The notes: a model not told the origin generated them from the sequence alone. Positions 1 through 7,026 are shown, counted from the first letter of the stretch. The stretch: 8,320 nt of DNA from Porphyrobacter sp. (GCA_014359685.1 JACIYY010000023.1:1-8320); one strand, 5' to 3'. Program-made: numbers and translations.

Positions 1-8
1 CCTTTCCT

Positions 9-39
9 TTGAACAATTTTAACGCCCTGCGCCCATATA
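9..39 (+). promoter_or_regulatory. Weak candidate promoter for the EAL gene
   Basis: A TTGAAC (9-14) and a CATATA (34-39) resemble -35 and -10 boxes but are 19 bp apart, longer than usual. The ATG at 46 lies where transcription would start, and there is no clear Shine-Dalgarno, so the mRNA could be leaderless. This rests on weak hexamer matches only, though the stretch is AT-rich compared with its surroundings. Confidence 0.2.
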
Positions 40-45
40 GCGGCC

Positions 46-818
46 ATGGACACCGAGGACCCACGACCGATCGGCTGCCATGGCTGCCGCGACGGGCAGG
101 CGCTCGATTTCGCTCTGCGGATCGCGTTCCAGCCGATCTTCGACCTCCATCGGGAGGTGCCCCTTGCTTACGAGGCGCTGGTGCGCGGGCAGGAGGGGCA
201 GGGCGCCGGCTGGGTTCTGGCGCAGGTGACGCAAGACAATCTTTATGCCTTCGATCAGGCGTGCCGGGTGGCCGCGATCCACCAGGGCGTGGCCGCCGGC
301 TGCTCGACACCGATGCCCGGCTGTCGATCAACTTCCTGCCCAGCGCCGTCTATTCGCCGCAGGCCTGCATCCGCCTGACGCTGTCGACCGCTGCCGAATG
401 CAGCCTGCCGGCCGACCGGCTGATCTTCGAATTCACCGAGAACGAGCAGCTCGATCCCGGCCACGTCCGCGGCATCATCGATGCCTACCGCGCGCATGGC
501 GTTGCCACCGCGCTCGACGATTTCGGGGCCGGTTACGCAGGATTGGGCCTGCTGGCGGACATCGCGACCGACCTGCTCAAGATCGACATGGCGCTGATCC
601 GGGGGATCGAGCGCGACCAGCGCCGCCGCCGGATCGTCGCGGCGCTGGTCCGCCTGTGCGAGGATATGGGCACCGGGCTGATCGCCGAAGGGATCGAGAC
701 CGAAAGCGAGTTGGCGATCCTGCGTGACCTCGGCATCCGCTACGTCCAGGGCTATCTGATCGCCCGGCCGGAGATCGGCCGGCTGCCGCTGGCGAAGGTG
801 GTGCGGCGCGCCGCCTGA
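46..818 (+). pseudogene. Stand-alone EAL-domain cyclic-di-GMP phosphodiesterase, frameshifted
   Basis: EAL domains hydrolyse the second messenger c-di-GMP to pGpG in the cytoplasm and so favour motility over biofilm. The reading starts at ATG 46 in one frame (to about residue 85) and continues in another frame from about 300 to the TGA at 816-818. Rejoined, it gives about 257 residues, the size of a single EAL domain with a short N-terminal extension containing CxxC (residues 11-14). The motifs expected of an active enzyme are all there: YEALVRG before the shift, then SINFLP, FEFTE, DDFGAGY, LLKID, AEGIETE and VQGY after it. Restoring one C in the GGCTG near 299-302 (to GGCCTG) joins the halves cleanly. 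An in-frame stop at 10-12 rules out a longer N-terminus. The shift is either a recent mutation or a sequencing error, because the rest has not decayed. No partner GGDEF or sensor domain is present. The family call is firm; whether the gene works is unknown. Confidence 0.88.
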
Positions 819-851
819 GCGCGCGCTCTCGCGCCCGGCGCGATCGTCGCC

Positions 852-1343
852 TCAGCCCGCCGGGGGATAGGCGATGGCGATCACCTCCCACGCCTTTTCG
901 CCGGCCGGCAGGCGCACGGTCCGCACCTCTCCGACCCGTGCCCCGCGCAACGCGCGGGCGATCGGTGCGCTCCAGCCGATCCGGTCGGCCGAGGCGTCCT
1001 GCTCGTCGTCCCCCACCAGAGTCAAGGTGCGCCGCTTGTCGTCGTCATCGGCAATGGTCACCGTGGCGCCGAACCACGCCCGGCCGGGATCGGGCGCCTG
1101 CGCCGGGTCGATCACTCGCGCCGCCTTCATCCGCCGGGCGAGATGCGCCAGCTCGCGGTCGATCTCGCGCATCCGCTTGCGGCCGTAGAGATAGTCGCCG
1201 TTCTCCGACCGGTCGCCATTGCCCGCCGCCCAGCTGACGATGGCGACGATCTCCGGCCGTTCCGTCCCGAGCAGATGGTCATAGCGCGCCTTGAGCGCGG
1301 CCAGCCCGGCAGGGGTGATCGGATTGCCGGGGACGGTGGGCAT
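852..1343 (-). CDS. greB: Transcription elongation factor GreB (transcript cleavage factor)
   Basis: GreB binds the secondary channel of RNA polymerase and stimulates cleavage of the backtracked RNA 3' end, rescuing stalled complexes. The 163-residue product matches the family's usual length (E. coli GreB is about 158). The N-terminal coiled coil spans about residues 10-80, and its tip carries the GreB-type sequence SWAAGNGDRSENGDY with the acidic residues D44 and E47 that position Mg2+, followed by YGRKRMREIDREL. The C-terminal FKBP-like domain (about 85-163) includes GWSAPIARALRGARVGE, as in Gre factors. I chose the ATG at 1343-1341, which gives MPTVPGNPITPAGL as in relatives and has a weak GGGGA eight bases upstream. 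A longer reading to 1403 would add 20 residues of low-complexity sequence and overlap infC. The gene lies 56 bp downstream of infC on the same strand and may be cotranscribed. GreB is preferred over GreA because of the SWAAGNGDRSENGDY tip. Confidence 0.93.
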   Translation of the reverse strand: MPTVPGNPITPAGLAALKARYDHLLGTERPEIVAIVSWAAGNGDRSENGDYLYGRKRMREIDRELAHLARRMKAARVIDPAQAPDPGRAWFGATVTIADDDDKRRTLTLVGDDEQDASADRIGWSAPIARALRGARVGEVRTVRLPAGEKAWEVIAIAYPPAG

Positions 1344-1356
1344 CGGCGAGTCCCCG

Positions 1357-1386
1357 GGCGGCAGGGGGCCAGCCCCCGCCACCGCC
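1357..1386 (-). other. Stem-loop between infC and greB
   Basis: GGGGG (1364-1368) and CCCCC (1373-1377) pair around a 4-base loop. An outer GGCGG (1357-1361) pairs with CCGCC (1382-1386) across a small unequal internal loop. No T-tract follows on the minus strand, so it is not a standard intrinsic terminator. It ends about 13 bases before the greB start and could slow greB translation, mark RNA processing or weaken readthrough. The function is inferred; only the pairing is visible. Confidence 0.4.
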
Positions 1387-1399
1387 CGCGCCCCGCGCG

Positions 1400-1942
1400 T
1401 CACTTGGGCGACAGCACCATCAGCATCTGCCGGCCTTCGAGCCGCGGATAGGCTTCGACCTTGGCGGTTTCGGCGACGTCTTCCTGAACCCGGCGCAGCA
1501 GGTCCATGCCGAGGTGCTGGTGCGCCATCTCGCGGCCGCGAAAACGCAGCGTGACCTTCACCTTGTCGCCGTTCTCGATGAACTTGGTGACGTTGCGCAT
1601 CTTCACATCGTAATCGTGATCGTCGATGTTCGGGCGCATCTTGATCTCTTTGATGTCCTGCGTCTTCTGGGTCTTGCGCGCCTGATTGGCCTTCTTCTGC
1701 GCCTCGTAGCGGTATTTGCCGACATCGAGGAACTTGCAGACCGGCGGATCGGCGTTGGGCGAGACCTCGACCAGGTTCAGGCCGGCTTCGGCGGCCTGCT
1801 CGATCGCCTCGCGCGTGTACATGACGCCGATATTCTCGCCGTCCGCGTCGATGACGCGAACCTTGTCGGCCTGGATCATGGTGTCGAAGCGGGGTCCGGA
1901 CTTGACCGGGGGCGCAAGTGTGCGCCGGGGGGGACGGGGTAT
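1400..1942 (-). CDS. infC: Translation initiation factor IF3 (AUA start)
   Basis: IF3 binds the 30S subunit, blocks premature joining of 50S and proofreads the initiator tRNA-start codon pair. The N-domain (about residues 14-85) reads [23 protein letters not shown] and [17 protein letters not shown] lysine-rich linker ([13 protein letters not shown]) follows, then the C-domain (about 95-180) with [28 protein letters not shown] and a C-terminal [10 protein letters not shown]. The first ATG (1879-1877) would cut off 21 conserved residues. The frame stays open upstream and encodes [10 protein letters not shown], normal for the family. The start that fits is ATA at 1942-1940, eight bases after a perfect AGGAG, and it gives 180 residues, the length of E. 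coli IF3. IF3 genes often use rare start codons, which lets IF3 repress its own synthesis. The usual neighbours thrS, rpmI and rplT are absent here; greB follows and pdeM precedes. The product is certain; the start codon is an inference. Confidence 0.96.
   Translation of the reverse strand: MPRPPRRTLAPPVKSGPRFDTMIQADKVRVIDADGENIGVMYTREAIEQAAEAGLNLVEVSPNADPPVCKFLDVGKYRYEAQKKANQARKTQKTQDIKEIKMRPNIDDHDYDVKMRNVTKFIENGDKVKVTLRFRGREMAHQHLGMDLLRRVQEDVAETAKVEAYPRLEGRQMLMVLSPK
1911..1926 (-). promoter_or_regulatory. Hairpin at the beginning of the infC message
   Basis: GGCGCA and TGCGCC form a perfect 6-bp stem around a 4-base loop (CACT in the mRNA sense). It lies 13 bases inside the coding region from the AUA start, close to the edge of a ribosome sitting at the start codon. 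It may modulate initiation. It could also be a by-product of GC-rich codons; no experiment is implied. Confidence 0.35.
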
Positions 1943-1950
1943 GGGGCGTT

Positions 1951-1955
1951 CTCCT
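1951..1955 (-). promoter_or_regulatory. Shine-Dalgarno site that decides the infC start
   Basis: The minus strand reads AGGAG here, followed by eight bases and then the ATA at 1942-1940. No ATG, GTG or TTG occurs in the infC frame at a suitable distance, while the downstream ATG (1879) has no comparable site and would truncate the N-domain. This supports AUA initiation. Confidence 0.65.
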
Positions 1956-2004
1956 GTGAATGGCCGAAATGTCGTGCCAATCTAGTCGCTAAGCGGCCCG
2001 CGCG

Positions 2005-2880
2005 CTAGGGGGCGCAGCGTTGTGTCCGCATTCGGATGCGCGCCGGCCGTGCCGCTGCGCCATTGGCCGCCCCGCTCGCGCTCCCTGCGCGCCATAGCGC
2101 AAAGCGCGCCAGCCGGCCGCTTGCTGCCACCACCGCCTCGATCGTGCAAGCCGGTTGCAGCGCGGCAAGGATCGCCGGATCGGCCGCATCCATGCCCCCG
2201 GCGAGCGCGCCGAAGGCCGGCAGGATCATCCGCATCGCGCCGGGGCCGCACGCGTCGCCGGAACCATTGCTGCCGGGGCCGTGCGTGTTGCTGGCGATCA
2301 CCGCACAGGGGCGGCGGATGCGCCGGTCGCGCACGGTCAGCTGCAGGCGGGGGTGGAAATGGCCCGACAGCTCGGGCCGCCTCTCGCCCGGCTGCGCGCG
2401 GTGGCGCAGCACGATGCCGGCGATCTCTAGCTCCGCCGCCACGGTCCCGCCGATCCCCGCCGCCAGCGCGCGCGCTCCGCCGCACCCCGCGCGCAGGTCG
2501 TGGTTGCCGGTCAGCCAGACCCATTCGACCGCCCGGGTCAGCGCCGCCAGCATCCCGGCCGCGTGCGGCTCCATCCGGTCCGGCCCGGCCGGGTCGTGGA
2601 AATTGTCGCCCAGCGTGACCACCCGCCGCGCCCCGGTTTCGCGGATCGCCAGCGCCACCCGCTCCAGCGTCTCGCGGCTGTCATAGGGGGGCAGCATCTG
2701 CCCGCCCTGGGCATAGAAGCTGGCCTTCTCCAGATGCAGGTCGGCCACCACCAGCATCCGCTCGCGCGGCCAGTAGAGCGCGTTGCCGGCGGTCAGCAGG
2801 AACGCCTCGCCGGCGAAGGCCAAAGGCGCGGGCAGCGCCGCCGGCGACGCGGTGCAATCGTCGAACGAAACAGGAACCAT
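2005..2880 (-). CDS. pdeM: PdeM-type metallophosphoesterase (DNA-repair nuclease family)
   Basis: This is a calcineurin-like phosphoesterase of the group called ligase-associated DNA damage response endonuclease PdeM, a presumed DNA end-processing enzyme that usually travels with an Lhr-type helicase and an ATP-dependent ligase. Two-metal motifs appear in order: VVADLHLEKASFY (D47, H49), TLGDNFHD (D92), LTGNHD (N126, H127), H160 and SGHFHP (H174, H176). The C-terminal part keeps ILPAFGALAGGMDA, typical of PdeM. The 291 residues are longer than most members; the excess is a Gly-rich insert at about 197-215 and a 25-residue Ala/Arg-rich tail. The ATG at 2880-2878 follows AAGGA by eight bases; a start at 2937 would add 19 residues and run into the hemF control region. 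Neither ligase nor helicase gene is adjacent, so the repair role rests on family membership. It lies 62 bp upstream of infC and diverges from hemF. Confidence 0.85.
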   Translation of the reverse strand: MVPVSFDDCTASPAALPAPLAFAGEAFLLTAGNALYWPRERMLVVADLHLEKASFYAQGGQMLPPYDSRETLERVALAIRETGARRVVTLGDNFHDPAGPDRMEPHAAGMLAALTRAVEWVWLTGNHDLRAGCGGARALAAGIGGTVAAELEIAGIVLRHRAQPGERRPELSGHFHPRLQLTVRDRRIRRPCAVIASNTHGPGSNGSGDACGPGAMRMILPAFGALAGGMDAADPAILAALQPACTIEAVVAASGRLARFALWRAGSASGAANGAAARPARIRMRTQRCAP

Positions 2881-2907
2881 GGCGCCGATCCTTGCCCCGC
2901 GCCGGGC

Positions 2908-2932
2908 GCTTTGGCAAGGTCGCGGCCAAAGC
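2908..2932. promoter_or_regulatory. Perfect 8-bp inverted repeat between divergent pdeM and hemF
   Basis: GCTTTGGC (2908-2915) and GCCAAAGC (2925-2932) are exact reverse complements separated by nine bases. The site sits in the 68-bp gap between the divergent starts at 2880 and 2949, with half-site centres 17 bp apart, as expected for a dimeric regulator. It could equally form a hairpin in either 5' leader; its right end is five bases before the hemF ribosome binding site. I do not recognise it as a known operator: it does not match the FNR-type or alphaproteobacterial LexA patterns. Confidence 0.45.
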
Positions 2933-2948
2933 TTCAAAGAGGATGGCC

Positions 2949-3806
2949 ATGACCGACTGGCACGCCAGCACCGCCCGCGCCCGCGACTGGTTCGAACAGC
3001 TTCGGACCCGCATCTGCGCCGCGTTCGAGGCGATCGAGCGCGAGGCCGGCTCCGATGCCGCCTTCACCTATACCCCCTGGCAGCGCGCGACCGAGGACGG
3101 CTCCGACGGCGGCGGCGGGGTGCGCGCGGTGATGAAGGGCGCGGTGTTCGAGAAGGTCGGCGTCAACGTCTCCACGGTCGAGGGCACGTTCTCGCCGCAA
3201 TTTGCCGCCACCATCAACGGCGCCAGCGCCGATGCGCCGGGCTTTACCGCCACCGGCATCAGCCTGGTTGCGCATATGGCCAACCCGCACGTCCCCGCGG
3301 TCCACATGAACACCCGCTTCCTGACCACCAGCAAGGCGTGGTTCGGCGGCGGCGCCGACCTCAATCCGCCGATCCCCTATCAGGAGGATACCGAGGCCTT
3401 CCATGCCCGGCTGCGCGCCGCCTGCATGGCCCACAACCCGCTATGGTACGACCGCTTCAGCCAGTGGGCGGACGAGTATTTCTTCATTCCCCATCGCGGC
3501 GTGGCGCGCGGCGTCGGCGGGATCTTCTACGATCACCTCGAATGCGCCGATGACGCGGCCTTCGACCGCCATTTCGCCTTCACCCGCGACGTGGGGGAGG
3601 CGTTCCTCGATGCCTTCCCGGCGATCGTGCGCCGCCGCATGGGCCAGCCGTGGACCGCGGCGGACAAGGCCGCGCAGCTCGAATGGCGCGGCCGCTATGC
3701 CGAATTCAACCTGGTCTATGACCGGGGCACGCTGTTCGGCCTCAAGACCGGCGGCAATGTCGATGCCATCCTGATGAGCCTGCCGCCCGAGGCGACCTGG
3801 GGGTAG
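2949..3806 (+). CDS. hemF: Oxygen-dependent coproporphyrinogen III oxidase
   Basis: HemF oxidatively decarboxylates two propionates of coproporphyrinogen III to vinyl groups, giving protoporphyrinogen IX for haem, with O2 as the acceptor; it is a cytoplasmic homodimer. The 285 residues cover the whole family: FEKVGVNVSTVEGTF (67-81), HMNTRFL (119-125), WFGGGADLNP (131-140), the signature DEYFFIPHRGVARGVGGIFY (175-194) and the C-terminal EFNLVYDRGTLFGLKTGGN (252-270) ending in ILMSLPP. I chose the second ATG (2949), because AGAGG at 2938-2942 lies six bases ahead; the ATG at 2943 directly touches it. A reading from 2892 would add 19 residues of atypical sequence. The gene diverges from pdeM over a candidate operator and is followed after 63 bp by rsh. 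An anaerobic counterpart (hemN) is not in the window. This is a confident call. Confidence 0.97.
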   Translation: MTDWHASTARARDWFEQLRTRICAAFEAIEREAGSDAAFTYTPWQRATEDGSDGGGGVRAVMKGAVFEKVGVNVSTVEGTFSPQFAATINGASADAPGFTATGISLVAHMANPHVPAVHMNTRFLTTSKAWFGGGADLNPPIPYQEDTEAFHARLRAACMAHNPLWYDRFSQWADEYFFIPHRGVARGVGGIFYDHLECADDAAFDRHFAFTRDVGEAFLDAFPAIVRRRMGQPWTAADKAAQLEWRGRYAEFNLVYDRGTLFGLKTGGNVDAILMSLPPEATWG

Positions 3807-3833
3807 CGATCGCGGCGCAGCGGCGCTTTCCCC

Positions 3834-3851
3834 TTGCCGTAGCTGCGGCAA
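3834..3851 (+). other. Small stem-loop between hemF and rsh
   Basis: TTGCCG (3834-3839) and CGGCAA (3846-3851) pair perfectly around a 6-base loop, with a T-G wobble that can extend the stem. No T-tract follows, so intrinsic termination is unlikely. It lies 18 bases before the rsh start and might sit in the rsh leader. No convincing promoter hexamers are visible in the 63-bp gap. Confidence 0.3.
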
Positions 3852-3869
3852 TCCGCACATCAGGGTGCG

Positions 3870-5951
3870 ATGCTGCGCCAGTACGAACTTGTCGAACGGG
3901 TCAAGGCCTACGATCCCGACGCCGATGAGGCGATGCTGAACCGCGCCTATGTCTATACCGTGCAGAAGCACGGCAGCCAGACGCGCGCCAGCGGCGATCC
4001 CTATTTCAGCCATCCGGTGGAGGTCGCCGGGCTGATGACCGATCTGAAGCTGGATCAGGAAACCATCGTCACTGCGCTGCTCCACGACACGGTCGAGGAC
4101 ACGCTGGCGACGATCGAGGACATCGAGGCCAATTTCGGCAACAATGTGGCGCGGCTGGTCGATGGCGTGACCAAGCTGTCCAAGATCGAGACCATGCCCG
4201 AGAACGAGCGCGCGGCGGAGAACCTGCGCAAGTTCCTGCTGGCGATGAGCGAGGATATCCGCGTCCTCCTGGTCAAGCTCGCCGACCGGCTGCACAATAT
4301 ACGCACGCTGCATTACATCCGCAGCCCCGAAAAGCGCCGCCGCATCGCCCGCGAGACGATGGAGATCTACGCCCCCCTGGCCGAGCGGGTCGGGATGTAC
4401 GAATATATGCGCGAGATGCAGGCGCTCGCCTTCGAGCAGCTGGAGCCCGACGCCTATGCCACGCTGACCGGGCGGCTGGAGCAGCTGCGGAGCCAGGACC
4501 ATGGCGAGGTCGATGCCATCGCGCTGGCGATGAAGCAGGCGCTGGCCGCGGCCGGATTGCAGGTGACGGTGTGGGGGCGAGAGAAGCAGCCCTATTCGAT
4601 CTGGAAGAAGATGGCCGAACGGCACGTCTCGTTCGAACAGGTGACCGACATCATGGCCTTCCGCATCCTCACCCAGAGTGATGCCGATTGCTACCGCGCG
4701 CTGGGGGTGCTGCACACCACCTGGCAGTTCATCCCCGGCCGGTTCAAGGACTACATCTCCACGCCCAAGAGCAACGGCTACCGCTCGCTGCACACCTCGC
4801 TGATCTACGAGCGGTCGATGCGGGTGGAGGTGCAGATCCGCACCCCGGAGATGCACCGGCTGAACGAATTCGGCCTCGCCGCGCACTGGGCCTACAAGCA
4901 GGGCGACCGGCCGGACGGGCAGGTCGGCTGGCTGCGCGACCTGATCGAGATCGTCGATGCCAGCCACGATGCCGAGGAGCTGCTCGAACACACCAAGCTG
5001 GCGATCTATCAGGACCGCATCTTCGCCTTCACCCCCAAGGGCGCGCTGTTTCCGCTGCCCAAGGGTGCGACTCCGGTCGACTTCGCCTTCGCCGTGCACA
5101 CCGATCTGGGCGCGCAGACCATCGGCGCCAAGGTCAACGGCCGGCACGTGCCGCTGCGCACGCCGCTGAACAATGGCGACGTGGTGGAGATCATCAAGGG
5201 CACCAGCGCCGAGCCCAAGCTGTCATGGCTGGGCTTCGTCGTCACCGGCAAGGCGCGCGCCGCGATCCGCCGCGCGGTGCGGGCCAAGGAACGGGCCGAG
5301 ATCGCCGCCATCGGCCGCCAGCTGTTCGAGGACATCGCCGACCAGCTGCCGGCCAAGATCGGCCGCAAGGCGATGCGGGCCGCGCTCCAGCGGCTCGGGC
5401 TGGCGGAGGAGGATGAGCTGATGCACGCGATCGGCACCGGCAAGCTGTCCGATCGCGCGGTGATGGAGGCGCTGGTGCCCGGCAGCACCGCCGACCTGCC
5501 CGAGCTGCCTGGCCCGCAGCGCGCGATCTCGATCAAGGGGCTGACGCCGGGGGTCGGCTTCTCGCTGGCGAGCTGCTGCCATCCGGTGCCCGGCGACCGG
5601 ATCGTCGGCCTGCGTCGGCCGGGCGAGCCGGTGACGGTCCACGCGATCGACTGCCCGGCGCTGGCCAGCGGGGAGGACGAGAACTGGGTCGACCTGTCGT
5701 GGAGCGAACGGTCGCGCGGCGCGGTCGGGCGGCTGCGTGTGGTGCTGTACAACCGGCCCGGCACGCTGGCCGAGATGGCCGGCATCTTCGCCCGCAACCA
5801 TGCCAATGTGATGGGCCTCGAACTCGCCCACCGCGACGACCCGTTCCACACCTACGAAATCGACCTGGAGGTGCAGGATCTGGCCCACCTGACCCGCATC
5901 CTGGGATCGCTGCGGGCCAGCGATTCGGTGGCGCAGGCCGAACGGGTGTGA
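3870..5951 (+). CDS. rsh: Bifunctional (p)ppGpp synthetase/hydrolase (RelA/SpoT homologue)
   Basis: Rsh makes the alarmone (p)ppGpp from ATP and GDP/GTP when starvation is sensed at the ribosome, and degrades it again. The 693 residues have the full long-RSH layout. The HD hydrolase domain keeps H48 (FSHPVEVA), H72-D73 (LLHDTVEDT) and D139 (KLADRLHN), so hydrolysis should work. The synthetase domain has GREKQPYSIWKKM, RFKDYISTPKSNGYRSLHT (291-309), VEVQIRT and AAHWAYK. The RxKD form (RFKD) is the version seen in bifunctional enzymes, not the ExDD of RelA-only synthetases. A TGS domain follows (about 382-443, DRIFAFTPKG to NNGDVVEIIKG), then a Cys-containing regulatory segment (SCCHPVPGDRIVG, 568-580) and a C-terminal ACT domain (about 622-690, NRPGTLAEMAGIF). 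The ATG at 3870 has only a weak CAGGG four bases ahead, but MLRQYELVERV matches expected family starts. It follows hemF in the same direction. This is the only large gene here with a clear global role. Confidence 0.97.
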   Translation: MLRQYELVERVKAYDPDADEAMLNRAYVYTVQKHGSQTRASGDPYFSHPVEVAGLMTDLKLDQETIVTALLHDTVEDTLATIEDIEANFGNNVARLVDGVTKLSKIETMPENERAAENLRKFLLAMSEDIRVLLVKLADRLHNIRTLHYIRSPEKRRRIARETMEIYAPLAERVGMYEYMREMQALAFEQLEPDAYATLTGRLEQLRSQDHGEVDAIALAMKQALAAAGLQVTVWGREKQPYSIWKKMAERHVSFEQVTDIMAFRILTQSDADCYRALGVLHTTWQFIPGRFKDYISTPKSNGYRSLHTSLIYERSMRVEVQIRTPEMHRLNEFGLAAHWAYKQGDRPDGQVGWLRDLIEIVDASHDAEELLEHTKLAIYQDRIFAFTPKGALFPLPKGATPVDFAFAVHTDLGAQTIGAKVNGRHVPLRTPLNNGDVVEIIKGTSAEPKLSWLGFVVTGKARAAIRRAVRAKERAEIAAIGRQLFEDIADQLPAKIGRKAMRAALQRLGLAEEDELMHAIGTGKLSDRAVMEALVPGSTADLPELPGPQRAISIKGLTPGVGFSLASCCHPVPGDRIVGLRRPGEPVTVHAIDCPALASGEDENWVDLSWSERSRGAVGRLRVVLYNRPGTLAEMAGIFARNHANVMGLELAHRDDPFHTYEIDLEVQDLAHLTRILGSLRASDSVAQAERV

Positions 5952-5957
5952 CCGTCG

Positions 5958-5969
5958 CCCGCGCGCGGG
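5958..5969. other. 12-bp GC palindrome between convergent genes
   Basis: CCCGCGCGCGGG reads the same on both strands and lies in the 18-bp gap between the stop codons of rsh (5949-5951) and the cyclophilin-like gene (5970-5972). It could help stop or stabilise both converging transcripts, but it has no T-tract, and short palindromes of this kind arise easily in GC-rich DNA. Confidence 0.3.
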
Positions 5970-6983
5970 TCAGCCGGCGGCGACGCGCCTGACCGGCACC
6001 GGCGCGTTGCACAGATCGACCCCGCCGGCGGGCGCGATGTAGAAGGAATCGCTGCGGTTGGCGCGCAGCTGGAGGTAGCGCGCGAAGCTGTCGCTGTCGG
6101 TGGCGAGATATTCGAAGGCTGGCCGCTCGGTCGCGGGCAGCTCGTTGCCCAGCCGCACCGAGACGATCGGCACGCGCTGCGCCGGGTCGGCATAGACCCC
6201 GGCCTCTCCGGTCCCGCGCGGCAGGGTGGCGAGGTGCTCGATCCCCTCGATCACCCGGCCGACCACGGCGATGTTGCGGTCGAGCTGGCGCGGCGCATGG
6301 CCGATCACCGCATACAGCTCGGCCCCGGTGCCGGTATCGGGCGACAGGTCGCGCGCCACCCCGACGCTGCCGTAGCAATGGACCGGCCATGCGGTCCGCC
6401 CGCCCTCGTCGTCGAGCCCGACCGGCCAGCCGGCGACGAAGCCGGTGAGGGCGTAAGCGTCGAGGAATCGGTTGACCACCACCGGCTCCGGCCGGGGGGT
6501 CAGCACCAGATCGCGGCCATTCTGCGGACCGGGCTGGACCGCCGCCACATATTCGCTTTCCGGCACCACCCGCAGCCCTGCGGGCAGGGGAAGGGCACGG
6601 CCCTGCTCGTCCTCCCCGGCGCCCCATTGCGCGACCCAGTTGTCGACCACCCGGTAGACGCTGGTCCCATCCCACCAATGGGCCCGGGCGAGGGTGCGGA
6701 TATTCTCCACCCAGCCCTGGCTGAAGGGCGGGGGGAGCAGCTGGATGGCGATTCGTCGCCCCGCTCCGCCGGCGCCGGGGGCAAGCTCCATCACCAGAAG
6801 GTCGGCCGGGTCGATGGCCCGCCAGTCCGATGCCGGCGCGGCGGCCAGCACCGAGGCGGGGGTGGGGCGTTCGTCCGCCTGCTGCGCACCGGCCGGCGCG
6901 GCGGCGGCGAGAATGGCGGCGAGAGCGAGCGCCACGGCAAGCGGCGCGGCGGCAGGGGCGGGGGCAGGGGCGGGGCGGGTCAT
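5970..6983 (-). CDS. Exported divergent cyclophilin-type peptidyl-prolyl isomerase
   Basis: Cyclophilins catalyse cis-trans isomerisation of proline bonds; an exported one would assist folding in the periplasm. The 337-residue product opens with a Pro/Ala-rich, mostly hydrophobic signal segment (about residues 10-30) and a likely cleavage site at PAGA/QQAD (about 33-34). Cyclophilin-like pieces are SVYRVVDNWVAQWG (about 108-121), matching the FxRV...QGG strand with the catalytic Arg kept, and ELYAVIGHAPRQLDRN plus IAVVGRVIEGIE (about 222-249), matching the FFI...LDGxHVVFGKVxxG region. Several active-site positions look replaced, and about 85 residues separate the two blocks, more than in classical cyclophilins. 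I chose the ATG at 6983-6981 because AGGA lies eight bases ahead; the ATG at 6992 overlaps that site. It follows the metallopeptidase gene after 43 bp on the same strand, perhaps as an operon. The fold is likely; enzyme activity is doubtful. Confidence 0.75.
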   Translation of the reverse strand: MTRPAPAPAPAAAPLAVALALAAILAAAAPAGAQQADERPTPASVLAAAPASDWRAIDPADLLVMELAPGAGGAGRRIAIQLLPPPFSQGWVENIRTLARAHWWDGTSVYRVVDNWVAQWGAGEDEQGRALPLPAGLRVVPESEYVAAVQPGPQNGRDLVLTPRPEPVVVNRFLDAYALTGFVAGWPVGLDDEGGRTAWPVHCYGSVGVARDLSPDTGTGAELYAVIGHAPRQLDRNIAVVGRVIEGIEHLATLPRGTGEAGVYADPAQRVPIVSVRLGNELPATERPAFEYLATDSDSFARYLQLRANRSDSFYIAPAGGVDLCNAPVPVRRVAAG

Positions 6984-7026
6984 GCGCGCCATCCTGCCAG
7001 CGGCCGACGCGGCGGCAAGCGAAAGA

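Noticed and set aside
1400..1879. IF3 starting at the ATG 1879-1877
   Set aside because: It would delete 21 residues including VKSGPRF and has no matching ribosome binding site; the ATA start explains the sequence better.
1961..1985. TGGCACG followed by TTCGG upstream of infC on the minus strand, resembling a sigma-54 promoter
   Set aside because: The -24 element matches but the -12 GC does not, and a housekeeping gene like infC is an unlikely sigma-54 target.
2910..2938. TTGGCA and TTCAAA before hemF as a sigma-70 promoter
   Set aside because: The -10 match is poor, and transcription would start inside the ribosome binding site.
3441..5147. A 568-codon open frame on the minus strand across hemF and rsh
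   Set aside because: It is antisense to two certain genes, has low-complexity composition and no recognisable domain. Long antisense frames are common opposite GC-rich genes.
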